DNA of 61,363 bases from Bacillus spongiae (GTDB lineage Bacteria > Bacillota > Bacilli > Bacillales > Bacillaceae_K). Under the pieces are notes generated by a model, which saw nothing but the letters and a program-made list of their open reading frames with translations, was not told the DNA's origin and ran no database searches. Each line of letters begins with the position of its first letter. Position 1 is the first letter of the stretch. Shown here piece after piece: positions 30,201 through 44,866 of this stretch. Made by a program: the position numbers and the translations under genes. Location: positions 1 to 61,363 of the forward strand of contig NZ_JBBAXC010000021.1 in the NCBI RefSeq assembly GCF_037120725.1. Direction: 5' to 3'.

Positions 30201-30857
30201 ATTAATGAAATTCGTGATCGCCAACAAGAAATTGTGATTCAAGGTGATGTTGAAACAAGAACCTATACCGCTCCATATACGGCAAGATTGAAAGTAGCTG
30301 TTAATTCGGAGATTACAAAAGGTCAAGTTCTGACAGAAGGTTCAATTGATCCAAAAGAATTACTAAAAATTCGTGATGTGAATTCTGTTCAAGAATATTT
30401 ACTTCTTGAAGTGCAAAAGGTATACCGTATGCAAGGGGTAGAAATTGGAGATAAGCACGTAGAAGTAATGGTACGTCAAATGCTTCGTAAAGTACGTGTT
30501 ATCAATGCAGGCGAAACGGATGTTCTTCCTGGAACATTATTGGATATTCACCAATTTACCGATGCAAATAGAAAGGCGTTAAAGGCTGGAAATACACCAG
30601 CAACAGGACGACCTGTTCTGTTGGGTATTACTAAAGCCTCTCTTGAAACGGACTCTTTCTTATCTGCAGCCTCTTTCCAAGAAACGACTCGTGTTTTAAC
30701 GGATGCAGCAATTAAAGGAAAGCGTGACGAATTACTAGGTCTTAAAGAGAATGTTATTATAGGTAAACTTGTACCAGCTGGTACAGGAATGCAGAGGTAT
30801 AGAAAGTCTGAACCTGTTTTAAATGAAGAAATTGAAGAAACACTGACTGTAGAGTAA
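27261..30857 (+). CDS. rpoC: RNA polymerase beta' subunit
   Basis: TTG start ([19 protein letters not shown]), 1198 residues. The N-terminal zinc site is [19 protein letters not shown]. The catalytic magnesium loop [12 protein letters not shown] is intact. The trigger loop region ([19 protein letters not shown]) and second zinc site ([13 protein letters not shown]) are present. GGGAGG lies upstream. A GC-rich hairpin follows the stop codon. Confidence 0.98.
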   Translation: MLDVNNFEYMKIGLASPDKIRSWSYGEVKKPETINYRTLKPEKDGLFCERIFGPTKDWECHCGKYKRVRYKGVVCDRCGVEVTRAKVRRERMGHIELAAPVSHIWYFKGIPSRMGLVLDMSPRSLEEVIYFASYVVTESGDTALEKKQLLSEKEYRAYREKYGVKFQAAMGAEAIKKLLQDIDLDKEAEMLKEELKTAQGQRRTRAIKRLEVVESFRNSGNDPDWMILDVLPVIPPELRPMVQLDGGRFATSDLNDLYRRVINRNNRLKRLLDLGAPSIIVQNEKRMLQEAVDALIDNGRRGRPVTGPGNRPLKSLSHMLKGKQGRFRQNLLGKRVDYSGRSVIVVGPNLKMYQCGLPKEMALELFKPFVMKELVEKGLAHNIKSAKRKIERVQPEVWDVLEQVIKEHPVLLNRAPTLHRLGIQAFEPRLVEGRAIRLHPLVCTAYNADFDGDQMAVHVPLSAEAQAEARMLMLAAQNILNPKDGKPVVTPSQDMVLGNYYLTMERAGAIGEGTIFKDTNEALLAYQNGYVHLHTRVAINAKSLNNQTFTEKQNNQLLITTVGKLIFNEILPETFPYINEPTKENLEKETPSKYFVEPTENVSEHISAQELIAPFKKKILGNIIAEVFKRFHITETSKMLDRMKDLGFKYSTKAGITVGVSDIVVLAEKQQILAEAQNKVDNVMKQFRRGLITEEERYDRVISVWSEAKDTIQGKLMKTLDLSNPIFMMSDSGARGNASNFTQLAGMRGLMANPAGRIIELPIKSSFREGLTVLEYFISTHGARKGLADTALKTADSGYLTRRLVDVAQDVIVREEDCGTDRGLHVASLKEGTEIIEPLEERLIGRYSRKTIKHPETQAVIVEENGLITEDLAFQIVNAGIESVWIRSAFTCNTRHGVCEKCYGVNLATGQKVEVGEAVGIIAAQSIGEPGTQLTMRTFHTGGVAGDDITQGLPRIQELFEARNPKGQAVISEISGVVTAINEIRDRQQEIVIQGDVETRTYTAPYTARLKVAVNSEITKGQVLTEGSIDPKELLKIRDVNSVQEYLLLEVQKVYRMQGVEIGDKHVEVMVRQMLRKVRVINAGETDVLPGTLLDIHQFTDANRKALKAGNTPATGRPVLLGITKASLETDSFLSAASFQETTRVLTDAAIKGKRDELLGLKENVIIGKLVPAGTGMQRYRKSEPVLNEEIEETLTVE

Positions 30858-30863
30858 TCTAAA

Positions 30864-30893
30864 CAGGTGCGTTGTGTTCGCACAACGCACCTG
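30864..30893 (+). terminator. Thirteen-base-pair UUCG hairpin after rpoC
   Basis: CAGGTGCGTTGTG and CACAACGCACCTG pair perfectly around a TTCG tetraloop. The following GAAATTTCTTAATTTC is not a proper T tract. It may be a weak terminator, a processing site or a 3'-end protecting structure before the next promoter. Confidence 0.6.
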
Positions 30894-30913
30894 AAATTTC
30901 TTAATTTCACTTG

Positions 30914-30942
30914 TTGACATAGTGGATTTAAGATGATAATAT
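30914..30942 (+). promoter_or_regulatory. Promoter of rplGB-rpsL-rpsG-fusA
   Basis: Perfect TTGACA (30914-30919) and TAATAT (30937-30942) with 17 bases between, directly after the rpoC hairpin. It gives the str genes their own start. Confidence 0.85.
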
Positions 30943-30990
30943 ATTCAAGGTTGCTCCTATTCTTTACCCTGTCACTTTGGAGGATGTTAA

Positions 30991-31239
30991 ATGTCTTATG
31001 AAAAAGTAACACAGGCGAAAAGTGTCATTGTAGGAACAAAGCAGACAGTGAAGGCTATTAAAAATGGTATGGCTAATGAAGTGGTTATTGCAAAAGATGC
31101 AGATCCTAGGATTACTGCTAAAGTCTTAGAAATAGCTACAGAAATGAAAGTACCAATTCTTACTGTAGATTCTATGAAAAAGCTCGGTAGAGCTTGTGGA
31201 ATTGAAGTAGGAGCTGTAACTGTTGCTATCATTTATTAA
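30991..31239 (+). CDS. rplGB: L7Ae-family kink-turn RNA-binding protein (YbxF)
   Basis: The 82-residue single-domain protein matches the L7Ae/L30e fold: [30 protein letters not shown], then [18 protein letters not shown]. Bacillus YbxF binds kink-turn RNAs in vitro and associates with ribosomes; its precise role is unsettled. It starts at ATG after GGAGG and precedes rpsL. Confidence 0.93.
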   Translation: MSYEKVTQAKSVIVGTKQTVKAIKNGMANEVVIAKDADPRITAKVLEIATEMKVPILTVDSMKKLGRACGIEVGAVTVAIIY

Positions 31240-31296
31240 TTAGGTTTTTGTGAGTAAGAGGTACTCGCAAAGACTTTGTTTTTACCCAATAATGAA

Positions 31297-31312
31297 CCAC
31301 CTGGATGTGTGG
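31297..31312 (+). promoter_or_regulatory. Small hairpin in the rpsL leader
   Basis: CCAC (31297-31300) and GTGG (31309-31312) can pair upstream of the rpsL ribosome binding site. A second small stem, GAGTA/TACTC, lies near 31250-31265. Either could be part of feedback control by S7 or S12, but the pairings are short. Confidence 0.25.
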
Positions 31313-31342
31313 GCTTAACATAAATGAAGGGAGGAAATTTTC

Positions 31343-31765
31343 ATGCCAACTATTAACCAATTAGTACGCAAACCTCGTCAGTCTAAATCAAGTAAATCTA
31401 AGTCTCCAGCGCTTAACAAAGGTTATAACAGCTTCAAAAAAGCGCAAACAGACGTATCTGCACCTCAAAAACGTGGTGTTTGTACGCGTGTTGGGACTAT
31501 GACACCGAAAAAACCGAACTCAGCTTTACGTAAATATGCTCGTGTTCGTTTAACGAATGGTATTGAGGTAAATGCTTATATTCCTGGTATTGGACACAAC
31601 TTACAAGAACACAGCGTAGTACTTATTCGCGGTGGACGTGTAAAGGATTTACCAGGGGTACGTTATCACATCGTTCGTGGAGCGCTTGATACAGCAGCGG
31701 TTGAAAATCGTATGCAAGGCCGTTCAAAATACGGTACTAAGCGTCCAAAACCAGCAAAAAAATAA
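31343..31765 (+). CDS. rpsL: Ribosomal protein uS12
   Basis: The 140-residue decoding-centre protein has [20 protein letters not shown] with Lys56 and [13 protein letters not shown], both wild type, so no streptomycin-resistance change is visible. Start ATG after GGGAGG. It is the first of the classic str set rpsL-rpsG-fusA-tuf. Confidence 0.98.
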   Translation: MPTINQLVRKPRQSKSSKSKSPALNKGYNSFKKAQTDVSAPQKRGVCTRVGTMTPKKPNSALRKYARVRLTNGIEVNAYIPGIGHNLQEHSVVLIRGGRVKDLPGVRYHIVRGALDTAAVENRMQGRSKYGTKRPKPAKK

Positions 31766-31814
31766 ATTAACCATAACAGCTAGTTAACAGCATCGCTGAA
31801 AGGAGGAAAAAGAC

Positions 31815-32285
31815 ATGCCACGTAAAGGACCTGTAGCAAAAAGAGATGTATTACCAGATCCGATTTATAATTCAAAACTTGTAACTCGTCTTATCAACAA
31901 AATCATGGAAGATGGTAAGAGAGGTAAAGCTCAAAAAATTCTATACGCTGCATTTGATACAATTCAAGAGCGTTCAGGAAAAGAGCCTATGGAAGTATTT
32001 GATCAAGCACTAAAAAACATCATGCCTGTACTTGAGGTAAGAGCTCGCCGTGTTGGTGGAGCAAACTACCAAGTACCTGTTGAGGTGCGCCCTGATCGCC
32101 GTTCAACACTTGGACTACGTTGGTTAGTAAACTATTCTCGTCTTCGTGGTGAGAAGACTATGGTTGAACGCTTAGCTAACGAAATCTTAGATGCTGCGAA
32201 TAACACGGGTGCTTCTGTTAAGAAGCGTGAAGATACACATAAAATGGCAGAAGCAAACAGAGCGTTTGCACACTACCGTTGGTAA
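31815..32285 (+). CDS. rpsG: Ribosomal protein uS7
   Basis: A primary 16S-binding protein of 156 residues, starting [18 protein letters not shown]. It carries [19 protein letters not shown] and ends [14 protein letters not shown]. In other bacteria S7 represses its operon. It starts after AAAGGAGG. Confidence 0.98.
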   Translation: MPRKGPVAKRDVLPDPIYNSKLVTRLINKIMEDGKRGKAQKILYAAFDTIQERSGKEPMEVFDQALKNIMPVLEVRARRVGGANYQVPVEVRPDRRSTLGLRWLVNYSRLRGEKTMVERLANEILDAANNTGASVKKREDTHKMAEANRAFAHYRW

Positions 32286-32336
32286 TATAAGCTTTTCCTT
32301 TTAAAAAATATTTATTATAGGAAGGAGAAAGACCAG

Positions 32337-34415
32337 ATGACAAGAGAGTTCTCCTTAGAAAAGACTCGTAATATCGGTATCATGGCTCACATTGATGCTG
32401 GTAAAACTACAACGACTGAGCGTGTTCTTTATTACACAGGTCGTATCCACAAGATTGGTGAAACTCACGAAGGTGCTTCTCAAATGGACTGGATGGAGCA
32501 AGAGCAAGAACGTGGTATTACAATCACTTCTGCTGCAACAACAGCTCAATGGAATGACCACCGTGTAAACATCATTGATACACCAGGACACGTAGACTTC
32601 ACAGTTGAAGTTGAGCGTTCTCTACGTGTACTTGATGGAGCAGTTGCTGTACTTGATGCTCAATCTGGAGTTGAGCCTCAAACAGAGACGGTTTGGCGTC
32701 AAGCTACAACTTATGGAGTACCACGTATCGTATTCGTTAACAAAATGGATAAGATTGGTGCAGACTTCATATATTCTTTATCAACTTTACACGATCGTTT
32801 ACAAGCAAATGCAGCAGCTATTCAACTACCAATTGGAGCAGAGGATGATTTCGAAGCGATTATTGACCTAGTTGAAATGAAGGCTACATTCTACGGTAAT
32901 GATCTTGGAACTGATATTGAAGTTCGTGACATTCCTGCTGAGTACCAAGACCAAGCAGACGAATATCGCGAAAAGCTAATCGAAGCTGTAGCTGATTTAG
33001 ATGAAGATCTAATGGAAAAGTATCTTGGTGGAGAAGAAATCTCTACTGATGAACTTAAAGCTGCAATTCGTAAAGCTACTTTATCTGTAGAATTCTACCC
33101 AGTAATTTGTGGTTCTGCTTTCAAAAATAAAGGTGTACAACCAATGTTAGATGCAGTTATTGATTACCTTCCAGCTCCAACTGATGTTGAAGCAATTAAG
33201 GGAATTGTACCTGATACAGACGAAGAGGTAACACGTCCGTCTTCTGACGACGCACCATTCTCTGCTCTAGCATTTAAGGTAATGACAGACCCTTATGTTG
33301 GTAAGTTAACGTTCTTCCGTGTATACTCAGGAGTATTAAACTCTGGTTCTTACGTGAAAAACTCTACTAAAGGTAAGCGTGAGCGTGTAGGTCGTATTCT
33401 ACAAATGCATGCTAATAGCCGTGAAGAGATTTCACAAGTATACGCTGGGGATATCGCTGCTGCTGTAGGTCTAAAAGATACAACTACTGGTGATACTCTA
33501 TGTGAGGAAAAGAATCTAGTAATTCTAGAGTCTATGGAATTCCCAGAGCCTGTTATCTCATTATCTGTTGAGCCTAAATCAAAAGCTGACCAAGATAAAA
33601 TGACAACAGCACTACAAAAACTTCAAGAAGAAGATCCAACTTTCCGTGCGCATACTGACCAAGAAACAGGTCAAGTAATTATTGCTGGAATGGGTGAGCT
33701 TCACCTTGATATTATTGTAGATCGTATGCGTCGTGAGTTTAAAGTAGAAGCAAATGTAGGTGCTCCTCAAGTTTCCTATCGTGAAACATTCCGTGCATCT
33801 GCACAAGTTGAGGGTAAATTTGCTCGTCAATCCGGTGGTCGTGGACAATTTGGTCACGTTTGGATCGAATTCTCACCTAATGAAGAAGGTAAAGGATTCG
33901 AATTCGAAAATGCCATTGTCGGTGGGGTAGTTCCTCGTGAATATATTCCAGCGGTTCAAGCAGGTCTTGAAGATGCGATGGATAATGGTGTTCTTGCTGG
34001 TTATCCTCTAATTGACGTTAAGGCGAAGCTATATGATGGTTCATATCATGATGTCGATTCATCTGAAATGGCCTTCAAAATTGCAGCATCTATGGCACTT
34101 AAAAATGCTGTTTCAAAATGTAACCCTGTAATTCTTGAGCCTTTAATGAAGGTTGAAGTAGTTATTCCTGAAGAATATCTAGGGGATATCATGGGTGACG
34201 TAACTTCACGTCGTGGTCGCGTTGAAGGTATGGAAGCTCGCGGAAATGCACAAGTTGTAAAAGCGTTCGTTCCACTATCTGAAATGTTTGGGTATGCTAC
34301 TTCTTTACGTTCTAACACTCAAGGACGTGGAACATACTCTATGCATTTTGACCATTACGAAGAAGTTCCAAAATCAATCTCAGAAGAGATTATTAAAAAA
34401 AATAAAGGTGAATAA
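32337..34415 (+). CDS. fusA: Elongation factor G
   Basis: The 692-residue translocase GTPase has the P-loop [12 protein letters not shown], switch [11 protein letters not shown], and NKMDKIGAD. Domains II to V follow, including [17 protein letters not shown] near the C terminus. It drives ribosome translocation. A promoter begins directly at its stop codon, so tuf is only partly dependent on read-through. Confidence 0.98.
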   Translation: MTREFSLEKTRNIGIMAHIDAGKTTTTERVLYYTGRIHKIGETHEGASQMDWMEQEQERGITITSAATTAQWNDHRVNIIDTPGHVDFTVEVERSLRVLDGAVAVLDAQSGVEPQTETVWRQATTYGVPRIVFVNKMDKIGADFIYSLSTLHDRLQANAAAIQLPIGAEDDFEAIIDLVEMKATFYGNDLGTDIEVRDIPAEYQDQADEYREKLIEAVADLDEDLMEKYLGGEEISTDELKAAIRKATLSVEFYPVICGSAFKNKGVQPMLDAVIDYLPAPTDVEAIKGIVPDTDEEVTRPSSDDAPFSALAFKVMTDPYVGKLTFFRVYSGVLNSGSYVKNSTKGKRERVGRILQMHANSREEISQVYAGDIAAAVGLKDTTTGDTLCEEKNLVILESMEFPEPVISLSVEPKSKADQDKMTTALQKLQEEDPTFRAHTDQETGQVIIAGMGELHLDIIVDRMRREFKVEANVGAPQVSYRETFRASAQVEGKFARQSGGRGQFGHVWIEFSPNEEGKGFEFENAIVGGVVPREYIPAVQAGLEDAMDNGVLAGYPLIDVKAKLYDGSYHDVDSSEMAFKIAASMALKNAVSKCNPVILEPLMKVEVVIPEEYLGDIMGDVTSRRGRVEGMEARGNAQVVKAFVPLSEMFGYATSLRSNTQGRGTYSMHFDHYEEVPKSISEEIIKKNKGE

Positions 34416-34444
34416 TTGAATTATTGCCTTTAATCAAGTATAAC
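34416..34444 (+). promoter_or_regulatory. Promoter of tuf
   Basis: TTGAAT (34416-34421) and TATAAC (34439-34444) with a 17-base spacer, starting immediately after the fusA stop codon. It allows the higher EF-Tu expression usually needed. Confidence 0.75.
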
Positions 34445-34465
34445 TACTATTGTAAGTTATGTTAG

Positions 34466-34496
34466 TCTAGAGGGTAGCGTAATGCTATCTTCTAGA
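34466..34496 (+). promoter_or_regulatory. Hairpin in the tuf leader
   Basis: TCTAGA-G-GGTAGC (34466-34478) pairs with GCTATC-T-TCTAGA (34484-34496) through 12 pairs with a single mismatch and a five-base loop. No T tract follows, so it is not a terminator. It lies about 50 bases before the start codon. Confidence 0.55.
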
Positions 34497-34544
34497 TCTA
34501 AAATATATTTTAAAATACTTAATCATCCGAAGGAGGATTTCCTA

Positions 34545-35735
34545 ATGGCTAAGGAAAAATTCGATCGTTCCAAAACACATGCGAATATCGGTACAATCGG
34601 TCACGTTGACCACGGTAAAACTACATTAACAGCTGCTATCACAACTGTTCTTGCTAAGCAATCTGGTGAAGGTGCTGCAATGGCATACGACCAAATCGAC
34701 GCTGCTCCAGAAGAGCGTGAGCGTGGAATTACAATCTCAACAGCACACGTTGAGTATGAAACTGAAACTCGTCACTATGCACACGTTGACTGCCCAGGAC
34801 ATGCTGACTACGTTAAAAACATGATCACTGGTGCTGCACAAATGGACGGAGCTATCCTAGTAGTATCTGCTGCTGATGGCCCAATGCCACAAACACGTGA
34901 GCACATCCTTCTTTCTCGTCAAGTAGGTGTTCCATACCTAGTTGTATTCTTAAACAAATGTGACATGGTTGATGACGAAGAGCTACTTGAACTAGTAGAA
35001 ATGGAAGTTCGTGATCTTCTATCTGAGTACGACTTCCCTGGTGATGACGTACCTGTAGTAAAAGGTTCTGCTCTTAAAGCTCTTGAAGGAGAAGCTGAGT
35101 GGGAAGAAAAAATTCTTGAACTTATGAGCGCTGTTGATGAGTACATCCCTACTCCAGAGCGTGACACAGAAAAACCATTCATGATGCCAGTTGAGGATGT
35201 ATTCTCAATCACTGGACGTGGAACAGTTGCTACTGGTCGTGTTGACCGTGGTCAAGTAAAAGTTGGAGACACTATCGAAATCATTGGTCTTGCTGACGAA
35301 GCTGCGACTACAACAGTAACTGGTGTTGAAATGTTCCGTAAACTTCTTGACTATGCTGAAGCTGGAGATAACATTGGTGCTCTTCTTCGTGGGGTTTCTC
35401 GTGAAGATATCAACCGTGGACAAGTACTTGCAAAGCCAGGTACGATCACTCCACACACTAACTTCAAAGCAGAAGTTTATGTTTTATCTAAAGAAGAAGG
35501 TGGACGTCACACTCCATTCTTCTCTAACTACCGCCCACAATTCTACTTCCGTACTACGGATGTAACTGGTATCTGTAACCTTCCTGAAGGTGTAGAAATG
35601 GTTATGCCAGGAGATAACGTTGAGATGACTGTTGAACTTATCTCTCCAATCGCTATCGAAGAAGGAACTAAGTTCTCTATCCGTGAGGGTGGACGTACTG
35701 TAGGTGCTGGAGTCGTAGCAACAATTGAAAAGTAA
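34545..35735 (+). CDS. tuf: Elongation factor Tu
   Basis: ATG 34545 follows GAAGGAGG and gives 396 residues ([20 protein letters not shown]). The P-loop is GHVDHGKT, switch [14 protein letters not shown], and NKCDMV binds guanine. Domains 2 and 3 are complete. It delivers aminoacyl-tRNA to the ribosome. Codon use is strongly biased towards a few codons, as in very highly expressed genes. It is the only tuf copy in the window. Confidence 0.98.
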   Translation: MAKEKFDRSKTHANIGTIGHVDHGKTTLTAAITTVLAKQSGEGAAMAYDQIDAAPEERERGITISTAHVEYETETRHYAHVDCPGHADYVKNMITGAAQMDGAILVVSAADGPMPQTREHILLSRQVGVPYLVVFLNKCDMVDDEELLELVEMEVRDLLSEYDFPGDDVPVVKGSALKALEGEAEWEEKILELMSAVDEYIPTPERDTEKPFMMPVEDVFSITGRGTVATGRVDRGQVKVGDTIEIIGLADEAATTTVTGVEMFRKLLDYAEAGDNIGALLRGVSREDINRGQVLAKPGTITPHTNFKAEVYVLSKEEGGRHTPFFSNYRPQFYFRTTDVTGICNLPEGVEMVMPGDNVEMTVELISPIAIEEGTKFSIREGGRTVGAGVVATIEK

Positions 35736-35746
35736 TTAGTACTTTT

Positions 35747-35777
35747 AAAACAGGTGATCTTAGATCACCTGTTTTTT
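35747..35777 (+). terminator. Terminator of the str operon
   Basis: AAACAGGTGATC pairs with GATCACCTGTTT around a TTA loop and continues into a run of seven T residues. Confidence 0.96.
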
Positions 35778-35903
35778 TATTAGTTTTGAAGTAGTTTCTT
35801 GATGGTGTTAATTTTTCATTACTAATTAAATGACGTTGATAAACATTTGGTTACTACTAAGTAAACTTATATATTTATAATTATTAGACTTATCGATTCT
35901 ACT

Positions 35904-35932
35904 TGATTCAATAGACTCACCTATGTATAATA
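35904..35932 (+). promoter_or_regulatory. S10 operon promoter 1
   Basis: TTGATT (35904-35909) and TATAAT (35927-35932) with a 17-base spacer, beginning about 125 bases after the tuf terminator. Confidence 0.85.
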
Positions 35933-35971
35933 GTAGGAGTGTGCAAAAGATAGTTGGGTTTGCAAAAATGC

Positions 35972-36000
35972 TTGCAAATGCCTATATTCTTATGTATAAT
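35972..36000 (+). promoter_or_regulatory. S10 operon promoter 2
   Basis: TTGCAA (35972-35977) and TATAAT (35995-36000), 17 bases apart, exactly 68 bases downstream of promoter 1. Both -10 boxes sit in ATGTATAATAG. Tandem promoters of this kind are typical of rRNA-like, high-output control. Confidence 0.75.
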
Positions 36001-36005
36001 AGACA

Positions 36006-36441
<436 letters not shown>

Positions 36442-36474
36442 TCTATAAACATTATATTTCAGGAGGTGTGACTC

Positions 36475-37104
36475 ATGACCAAAGGAATCTTAGGAAGAAA
36501 AATCGGTATGACTCAAGTTTTCGCTGAAAACGGTGATCTCATTCCGGTAACTGTAATTGAAGCTTCTCAAAACGTTGTTCTTCAAAAGAAGACTGATGAA
36601 ACAGATGGTTACAATGCTGTACAGTTAGGTTTTGAAGATAAACGTGAAAAGTTAGCTAATAAACCAGAAAAAGGCCATGTCGCTAAAGCAGAAACTGCTC
36701 CTAAGCGCTTCTTACGCGAAATTCGCGGAGTTAACATGGACGATTTCGAAGTTGGTCAAGAAGTCAAAGTTAATATTTTTGCAGAAGGCGAACTAGTAGA
36801 TGTTACTGGTATCTCTAAAGGTAAAGGTTTCCAAGGTGCAATTAAACGCCACGGACAATCTCGCGGACCAATGTCTCACGGTTCTCGTTACCACCGTCGC
36901 CCAGGTTCTATGGGACCTGTTGATCCAAACCGCGTATTCAAAGGTAAATTATTACCAGGACGCATGGGTGGAGAACAAATTACGGTTCAAAATCTTGAAA
37001 TCGTAAAGGTAGACGAAGAACGCAACCTTCTTTTAGTAAAAGGTAACGTACCTGGAGCTAAAAAAGCACTATTAACAGTTAAAACTGCAATCAAATCAAA
37101 CTAA
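36475..37104 (+). CDS. rplC: Ribosomal protein uL3
   Basis: A 209-residue early-assembly protein near the peptidyl-transferase centre. It has [13 protein letters not shown] at the N terminus and the extension [20 protein letters not shown] that reaches the catalytic centre. RBS AGGAGGTG. Confidence 0.97.
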   Translation: MTKGILGRKIGMTQVFAENGDLIPVTVIEASQNVVLQKKTDETDGYNAVQLGFEDKREKLANKPEKGHVAKAETAPKRFLREIRGVNMDDFEVGQEVKVNIFAEGELVDVTGISKGKGFQGAIKRHGQSRGPMSHGSRYHRRPGSMGPVDPNRVFKGKLLPGRMGGEQITVQNLEIVKVDEERNLLLVKGNVPGAKKALLTVKTAIKSN

Positions 37105-37134
37105 TAGAACTTCTTAGGAAAGGAGGAAATAAGA

Positions 37135-37758
37135 ATGCCGAAAGTAGCATTACTTAACCAAACTGGCTCTCAAGTTGGAGAGGTAGAATTAAATGATTCT
37201 GTATTTGGTATTGAGCCAAATGAAGCTGTTTTGTTTGAAACAGTTATCATGCAAAGAGCTTCCTTACGTCAAGGAAACCACAATGTAAAAAATCGTTCAG
37301 AAGTAGCAGGCGGCGGTCGTAAACCATGGCGTCAAAAAGGTACTGGACGTGCTCGTCAGGGATCTATTCGTTCCCCACAATGGCGCGGAGGTGGAGTTGT
37401 CTTCGGTCCAACACCACGTAGTTACAGTTACAAACTACCGAAAAAAGTTCGTCGTTTAGCGATTAAATCTGCTCTTTCTACTAAAGTTGCAGAAGAAAAC
37501 ATTTTAGTTCTAGAAGCCCTTGCTTTTGAATCACCAAAAACAAAAGAATTTGTAGCTATTCTTAAAAATTTATCTATAAACAAAAAGGTGTTAGTTGTAA
37601 CAGATGAATTAGATGAGAATGTAGCACTTTCTGCACGTAATATCCCTGGTGTAACTGTTGTTACTTCAGAAGGAGTTACTGTTCTTGATGTTTTAGGTCA
37701 TGATCAATTAATTATGACAAAAGCAGCGGTTGAAAAAGTAGAGGAGGTGCTTGCATAA
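37135..37758 (+). CDS. rplD: Ribosomal protein uL4
   Basis: At 207 residues, its extended loop [20 protein letters not shown] lines the exit tunnel. In E. coli L4 autoregulates the S10 operon; this is not established in Bacillus. The stop codon overlaps the rplW ATG by one base. Confidence 0.97.
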   Translation: MPKVALLNQTGSQVGEVELNDSVFGIEPNEAVLFETVIMQRASLRQGNHNVKNRSEVAGGGRKPWRQKGTGRARQGSIRSPQWRGGGVVFGPTPRSYSYKLPKKVRRLAIKSALSTKVAEENILVLEALAFESPKTKEFVAILKNLSINKKVLVVTDELDENVALSARNIPGVTVVTSEGVTVLDVLGHDQLIMTKAAVEKVEEVLA

Positions 37759-38042
37759 TGGATGCACGCGATATCATTAAGCGCCCCGTTATTACTGAAC
37801 GTTCAACTGATTTAATGGCAGAGAAGAAGTACACATTTGAAGTGAATACAGTTGTTAACAAAACGCAAGTTAAAGATGCTGTCGAAGAAATCTTTGGCGT
37901 AACTGTTGCGAAAGTTAACATCATGAACTACAAAGGTAAGTTCAAGCGTATGGGTAAACATGCTGGGTATACGAATAAGCGTCGTAAAGCAATCGTAACG
38001 TTAACAGCAGATAGTAAAGAAATTGAATTTTTTGAGGCGTAA
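37758..38042 (+). CDS. rplW: Ribosomal protein uL23
   Basis: A 94-residue exit-port protein that docks trigger factor and SRP. It starts [20 protein letters not shown] and has [20 protein letters not shown]. Translation is coupled to rplD through TAATG. Confidence 0.97.
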   Translation: MDARDIIKRPVITERSTDLMAEKKYTFEVNTVVNKTQVKDAVEEIFGVTVAKVNIMNYKGKFKRMGKHAGYTNKRRKAIVTLTADSKEIEFFEA

Positions 38043-38054
38043 GCTAACAATTAA

Positions 38055-38903
<849 letters not shown>

Positions 38904-38913
38904 CGGGGTTGAC

Positions 38914-38938
38914 CTACGGTTCACTGATAGAACCGTAG
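38914..38938 (+). promoter_or_regulatory. Perfect hairpin between rplB and rpsS
   Basis: CTACGGTTC (38914-38922) and GAACCGTAG (38930-38938) pair over nine bases with a seven-base loop, ending 12 bases before the rpsS Shine-Dalgarno sequence. No T tract follows, so control of translation, a protein site or RNA processing is more likely than termination. Confidence 0.6.
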
Positions 38939-38963
38939 AACAATCGCGAAGGGAGGTTCAGAC

Positions 38964-39242
38964 ATGGGTCGTAGCTTAAAAAAAGGACCTTTTGTTGATG
39001 ATCATTTAATGAAAAAGATCGAGAACTTAAACGAAACGGAAAAGAAACAAGTTGTAAAAACTTGGTCTCGTCGTTCAACGATCTTCCCAACATTTATCGG
39101 TCATACTATTGCCGTATATGATGGACGCAAACATGTACCTGTATACATCACAGAAGATATGGTAGGTCACAAGCTTGGTGAATTTGCACCATCTCGTACT
39201 TACAAAGGCCATGCTGCTGATGATAAGAAAACAAGACGCTAA
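38964..39242 (+). CDS. rpsS: Ribosomal protein uS19
   Basis: A 92-residue small-subunit head protein starting [20 protein letters not shown], with [23 protein letters not shown] and [24 protein letters not shown]. The gap before it (60 bases) is longer than most in this cluster and holds a hairpin. Confidence 0.98.
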   Translation: MGRSLKKGPFVDDHLMKKIENLNETEKKQVVKTWSRRSTIFPTFIGHTIAVYDGRKHVPVYITEDMVGHKLGEFAPSRTYKGHAADDKKTRR

Positions 39243-39261
39243 TTGAGAGGAGGGTATCCTA

Positions 39262-39603
39262 ATGCAAGCAAAAGCTGTTGCGAGAACAGTTCGTATTGCT
39301 CCTCGTAAGGTACGTTTAGTAGTAGATCTTATCCGAGGTAAGCAAGTAGGTGAAGCGGTTGCCATCCTACGTCATACACCAAAAGCTGCTTCTCCAGTTG
39401 TAGAAAAGGTTTTAAATTCTGCTATCGCAAATGCAGAGCATAACTATGATATGGACGTAAACAACCTAGTTGTTTCAGAAGTGTTTGTAGACGAAGGTCC
39501 TACAATGAAACGCTTCCGCCCACGTGCGATGGGTCGTGCAAGCCAAATTAATAAACGCACAAGCCACATTACACTAGTGGTATCAGAAAAAAAGGAGGGA
39601 TAA
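39262..39603 (+). CDS. rplV: Ribosomal protein uL22
   Basis: The 113-residue tunnel protein has [24 protein letters not shown], split here as family motifs, and the loop [17 protein letters not shown] where macrolide-resistance changes arise. No such change is evident. RBS GAGGAGGG. Confidence 0.97.
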   Translation: MQAKAVARTVRIAPRKVRLVVDLIRGKQVGEAVAILRHTPKAASPVVEKVLNSAIANAEHNYDMDVNNLVVSEVFVDEGPTMKRFRPRAMGRASQINKRTSHITLVVSEKKEG

Positions 39604-39606
39604 TTC

Positions 39607-40893
<1,287 letters not shown>

Positions 40894-40912
40894 TTGAGAG
40901 GAGGTTTGCAGA

Positions 40913-41176
40913 ATGAGTGAACGCAACCAACGTAAAGTTTATACAGGTCGTGTTGTTTCAGACAAAATGGATAAAACAGTTACTGTACTTGTAGAAACTT
41001 ACAAAAAACACTCACTTTACGGCAAACGCGTAAAATACTCTAAAAAATTCAAAGCTCATGATGAGATGAATGAAGCTAAAGTAGGCGATATTGTTCGTAT
41101 TATGGAAACTCGCCCACTATCTTCAACAAAACGTTTCCGTTTAGTAGAAGTTGTAGAAAAAGCGGTTATTATCTAA
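40913..41176 (+). CDS. rpsQ: Ribosomal protein uS17
   Basis: An 87-residue OB-fold protein binding 16S RNA early, with [17 protein letters not shown] and [29 protein letters not shown]. Confidence 0.97.
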   Translation: MSERNQRKVYTGRVVSDKMDKTVTVLVETYKKHSLYGKRVKYSKKFKAHDEMNEAKVGDIVRIMETRPLSSTKRFRLVEVVEKAVII

Positions 41177-41223
41177 TTACTATATGTTCGGACGATTTTT
41201 CATTCCGAAGGGAGGTAACCTAA

Positions 41224-41592
<369 letters not shown>

Positions 41593-41632
41593 TCGATATA
41601 AATTATGGCGCCATTCAAGGAGGTGCGACAAA

Positions 41633-41944
41633 ATGCATGTTAAAAAAGGCGATAAAGTAATGGTGATAACGGGAAAAGATAAAGGAAAGACTGGTTCTGT
41701 ACTAGCTGCTTTCCCTAAAAAGGACCGTGTCCTTGTTGAAGGTATTAATATCGTGAAAAAACACGCTAAGCCTTCTCAAGCGAATCCACAAGGTGGAATC
41801 ATTAGCCATGAGGCACCGATTCACGTATCAAATGTAATGCCATTAGATCCTAAATCTAACGAGCCAACTCGTGTAGGTTATAAAGTAGAAGATGGTAAAA
41901 AAGTGCGTGTTGCAAAAAAATCAGGTGAAGTTCTAGATAAATAG
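41633..41944 (+). CDS. rplX: Ribosomal protein uL24
   Basis: A 103-residue assembly initiator with a KOW motif ([20 protein letters not shown]) and [27 protein letters not shown]. Confidence 0.97.
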   Translation: MHVKKGDKVMVITGKDKGKTGSVLAAFPKKDRVLVEGINIVKKHAKPSQANPQGGIISHEAPIHVSNVMPLDPKSNEPTRVGYKVEDGKKVRVAKKSGEVLDK

Positions 41945-41971
41945 TTCTAAAAAAGAAGGGAGGTACGCTAG

Positions 41972-42511
41972 ATGAACCGCCTAAAAGCTAAATACCAAAG
42001 TGAAATCACACCTGCTCTAGTGAGCAAGTTCAACTATTCTTCTGTAATGGAAGTACCGAAAATCGAAAAAATTGTTGTCAACATGGGTGTTGGTGACGCT
42101 GTATCTAACTCTAAGGTTTTAGACGTAGCTGTTGAAGAACTAGCTACAATTACTGGACAAAAACCAGTTATAACAAAAGCGAAAAAATCAATTGCAGGAT
42201 TCCGTCTACGTGAAGGTATGCCAATCGGAGCAAAAGTTACTCTTCGCGGTGAGCGTATGTTCGAATTCCTAGATAAATTAATTTCTGTATCACTTCCACG
42301 TGTACGTGACTTCCGTGGTGTTTCTAAAAAAGCATTCGACGGTCGTGGTAACTACACACTAGGAGTAAAAGAGCAATTAATCTTCCCAGAGATTGATTAT
42401 GATCAAGTATCAAAAGTACGCGGTATGGATATTGTTATCGTAACTACTGCTAACTCTGATGAAGAAGCTCGTGAATTATTAACACAAATCGGAATGCCAT
42501 TCCAAAAGTAA
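41972..42511 (+). CDS. rplE: Ribosomal protein uL5
   Basis: A 179-residue central-protuberance protein binding 5S rRNA, with [36 protein letters not shown] and [27 protein letters not shown]. Confidence 0.98.
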   Translation: MNRLKAKYQSEITPALVSKFNYSSVMEVPKIEKIVVNMGVGDAVSNSKVLDVAVEELATITGQKPVITKAKKSIAGFRLREGMPIGAKVTLRGERMFEFLDKLISVSLPRVRDFRGVSKKAFDGRGNYTLGVKEQLIFPEIDYDQVSKVRGMDIVIVTTANSDEEARELLTQIGMPFQK

Positions 42512-42721
<210 letters not shown>

Positions 42722-42751
42722 AACCCGAATTTGGGAAGGAGGTAAATTATA

Positions 42752-43150
42752 ATGACTATGACAGATCCAATTGCAGATATGCTTACTCGCGTTCGTAATG
42801 CGAACATGGTTCGTCACGAGAAGCTAGAAGTGCCTGCTTCAAACCTAAAGAAAGAAATCGCTGAGATTTTAAAACGTGAAGGTTTTGTACGTGACGTAGA
42901 GTATATCGAAGATAATAAACAAGGCATAATCCGCATTTTCTTAAAATACGGAGCAAACAACGAGCGTGTAATTACTGGACTTAAGCGTATCAGTAAACCA
43001 GGCTTACGTGTTTATGCTAAATCTAATGAAGTACCAAAAGTATTAAACGGTTTAGGTATTGCTCTTGTGTCTACTTCAAACGGAGTTCTTACTGATAAAG
43101 AAGCTCGTGCGAAACAAGTAGGCGGAGAAGTACTAGCTTACGTTTGGTAA
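42752..43150 (+). CDS. rpsH: Ribosomal protein uS8
   Basis: A 132-residue central-domain assembly protein ([40 protein letters not shown]). In E. coli S8 represses the spc operon; no such site was identified here. ATG 42752 matches the family length. Confidence 0.98.
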   Translation: MTMTDPIADMLTRVRNANMVRHEKLEVPASNLKKEIAEILKREGFVRDVEYIEDNKQGIIRIFLKYGANNERVITGLKRISKPGLRVYAKSNEVPKVLNGLGIALVSTSNGVLTDKEARAKQVGGEVLAYVW

Positions 43151-43181
43151 TATATATTGACATGAATGGAGGTGCACACTA

Positions 43182-43718
43182 ATGTCTCGTGTAGGTAAAA
43201 AACCGGTAGAAGTACCAGCTGGTGTTACAGTAACGATCGAAGCAAATACTGTAACTGTTAAAGGTCCTAAAGGGGAATTGTCTCGTACATTTAACCAGGA
43301 CATGAAAGTTGAACTTGAGGGCAACGTTGTCAACGTTACTCGTCCTTCTGACAATAAAGAACACCGTGCTTTACACGGAACTACTCGTGCTTTAATCGCT
43401 AACATGGTTGAAGGAGTTTCTAAAGGCTTTGAAAAGTCTTTAGAACTAATCGGGGTTGGTTATCGTGCTCAAAAGCAAGGAAAGAATCTAATCCTAAACG
43501 TAGGATATTCTCACCCAGTTGAGATGGAGCCAGAAAAGGGTATTGAAATCGAGGTTCCTTCTAACACTAAAGTTATCGTAAAAGGTACTGACAAGGAGCG
43601 TGTTGGTGCTCTTGCTGCTAACATCCGTCAAGTACGTCCTCCAGAGCCTTATAAAGGTAAAGGAATTCGTTACGAAGGTGAGTATGTTCGTCGTAAAGAG
43701 GGTAAAACAGGTAAATAA
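43182..43718 (+). CDS. rplF: Ribosomal protein uL6
   Basis: The 178-residue protein near the factor-binding site starts [20 protein letters not shown] and has the signature [30 protein letters not shown]. Confidence 0.98.
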   Translation: MSRVGKKPVEVPAGVTVTIEANTVTVKGPKGELSRTFNQDMKVELEGNVVNVTRPSDNKEHRALHGTTRALIANMVEGVSKGFEKSLELIGVGYRAQKQGKNLILNVGYSHPVEMEPEKGIEIEVPSNTKVIVKGTDKERVGALAANIRQVRPPEPYKGKGIRYEGEYVRRKEGKTGK

Positions 43719-43750
43719 TGCCGCTTAGGTAAAGAAAGGAGTGACCGTAG

Positions 43751-44637
<887 letters not shown>

Positions 44638-44650
44638 GGGGGGAACTAAA

Positions 44651-44833
44651 ATGGCAAACAAATTAGCAATTACCCTTACTCGCAGTGTAATCGGACGTCC
44701 ACAAGATCAACGCGAAACAGTTAAGGCTCTTGGTTTGCGTAAAGTTAACCAAACAGTTGAACAGCAAGATAATGCTGCTATTCGCGGAATGATTAACAAA
44801 GTTGCTCACTTAGTAACTGTAAAAGAACTATAA
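44651..44833 (+). CDS. rpmD: Ribosomal protein uL30
   Basis: A 60-residue protein, [20 protein letters not shown], with [20 protein letters not shown] in its second half and a C-terminal [20 protein letters not shown]. Confidence 0.97.
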   Translation: MANKLAITLTRSVIGRPQDQRETVKALGLRKVNQTVEQQDNAAIRGMINKVAHLVTVKEL

Positions 44834-44866
44834 GAAAACACTTTTCTTAAACAAGGAGGTGCAGAC

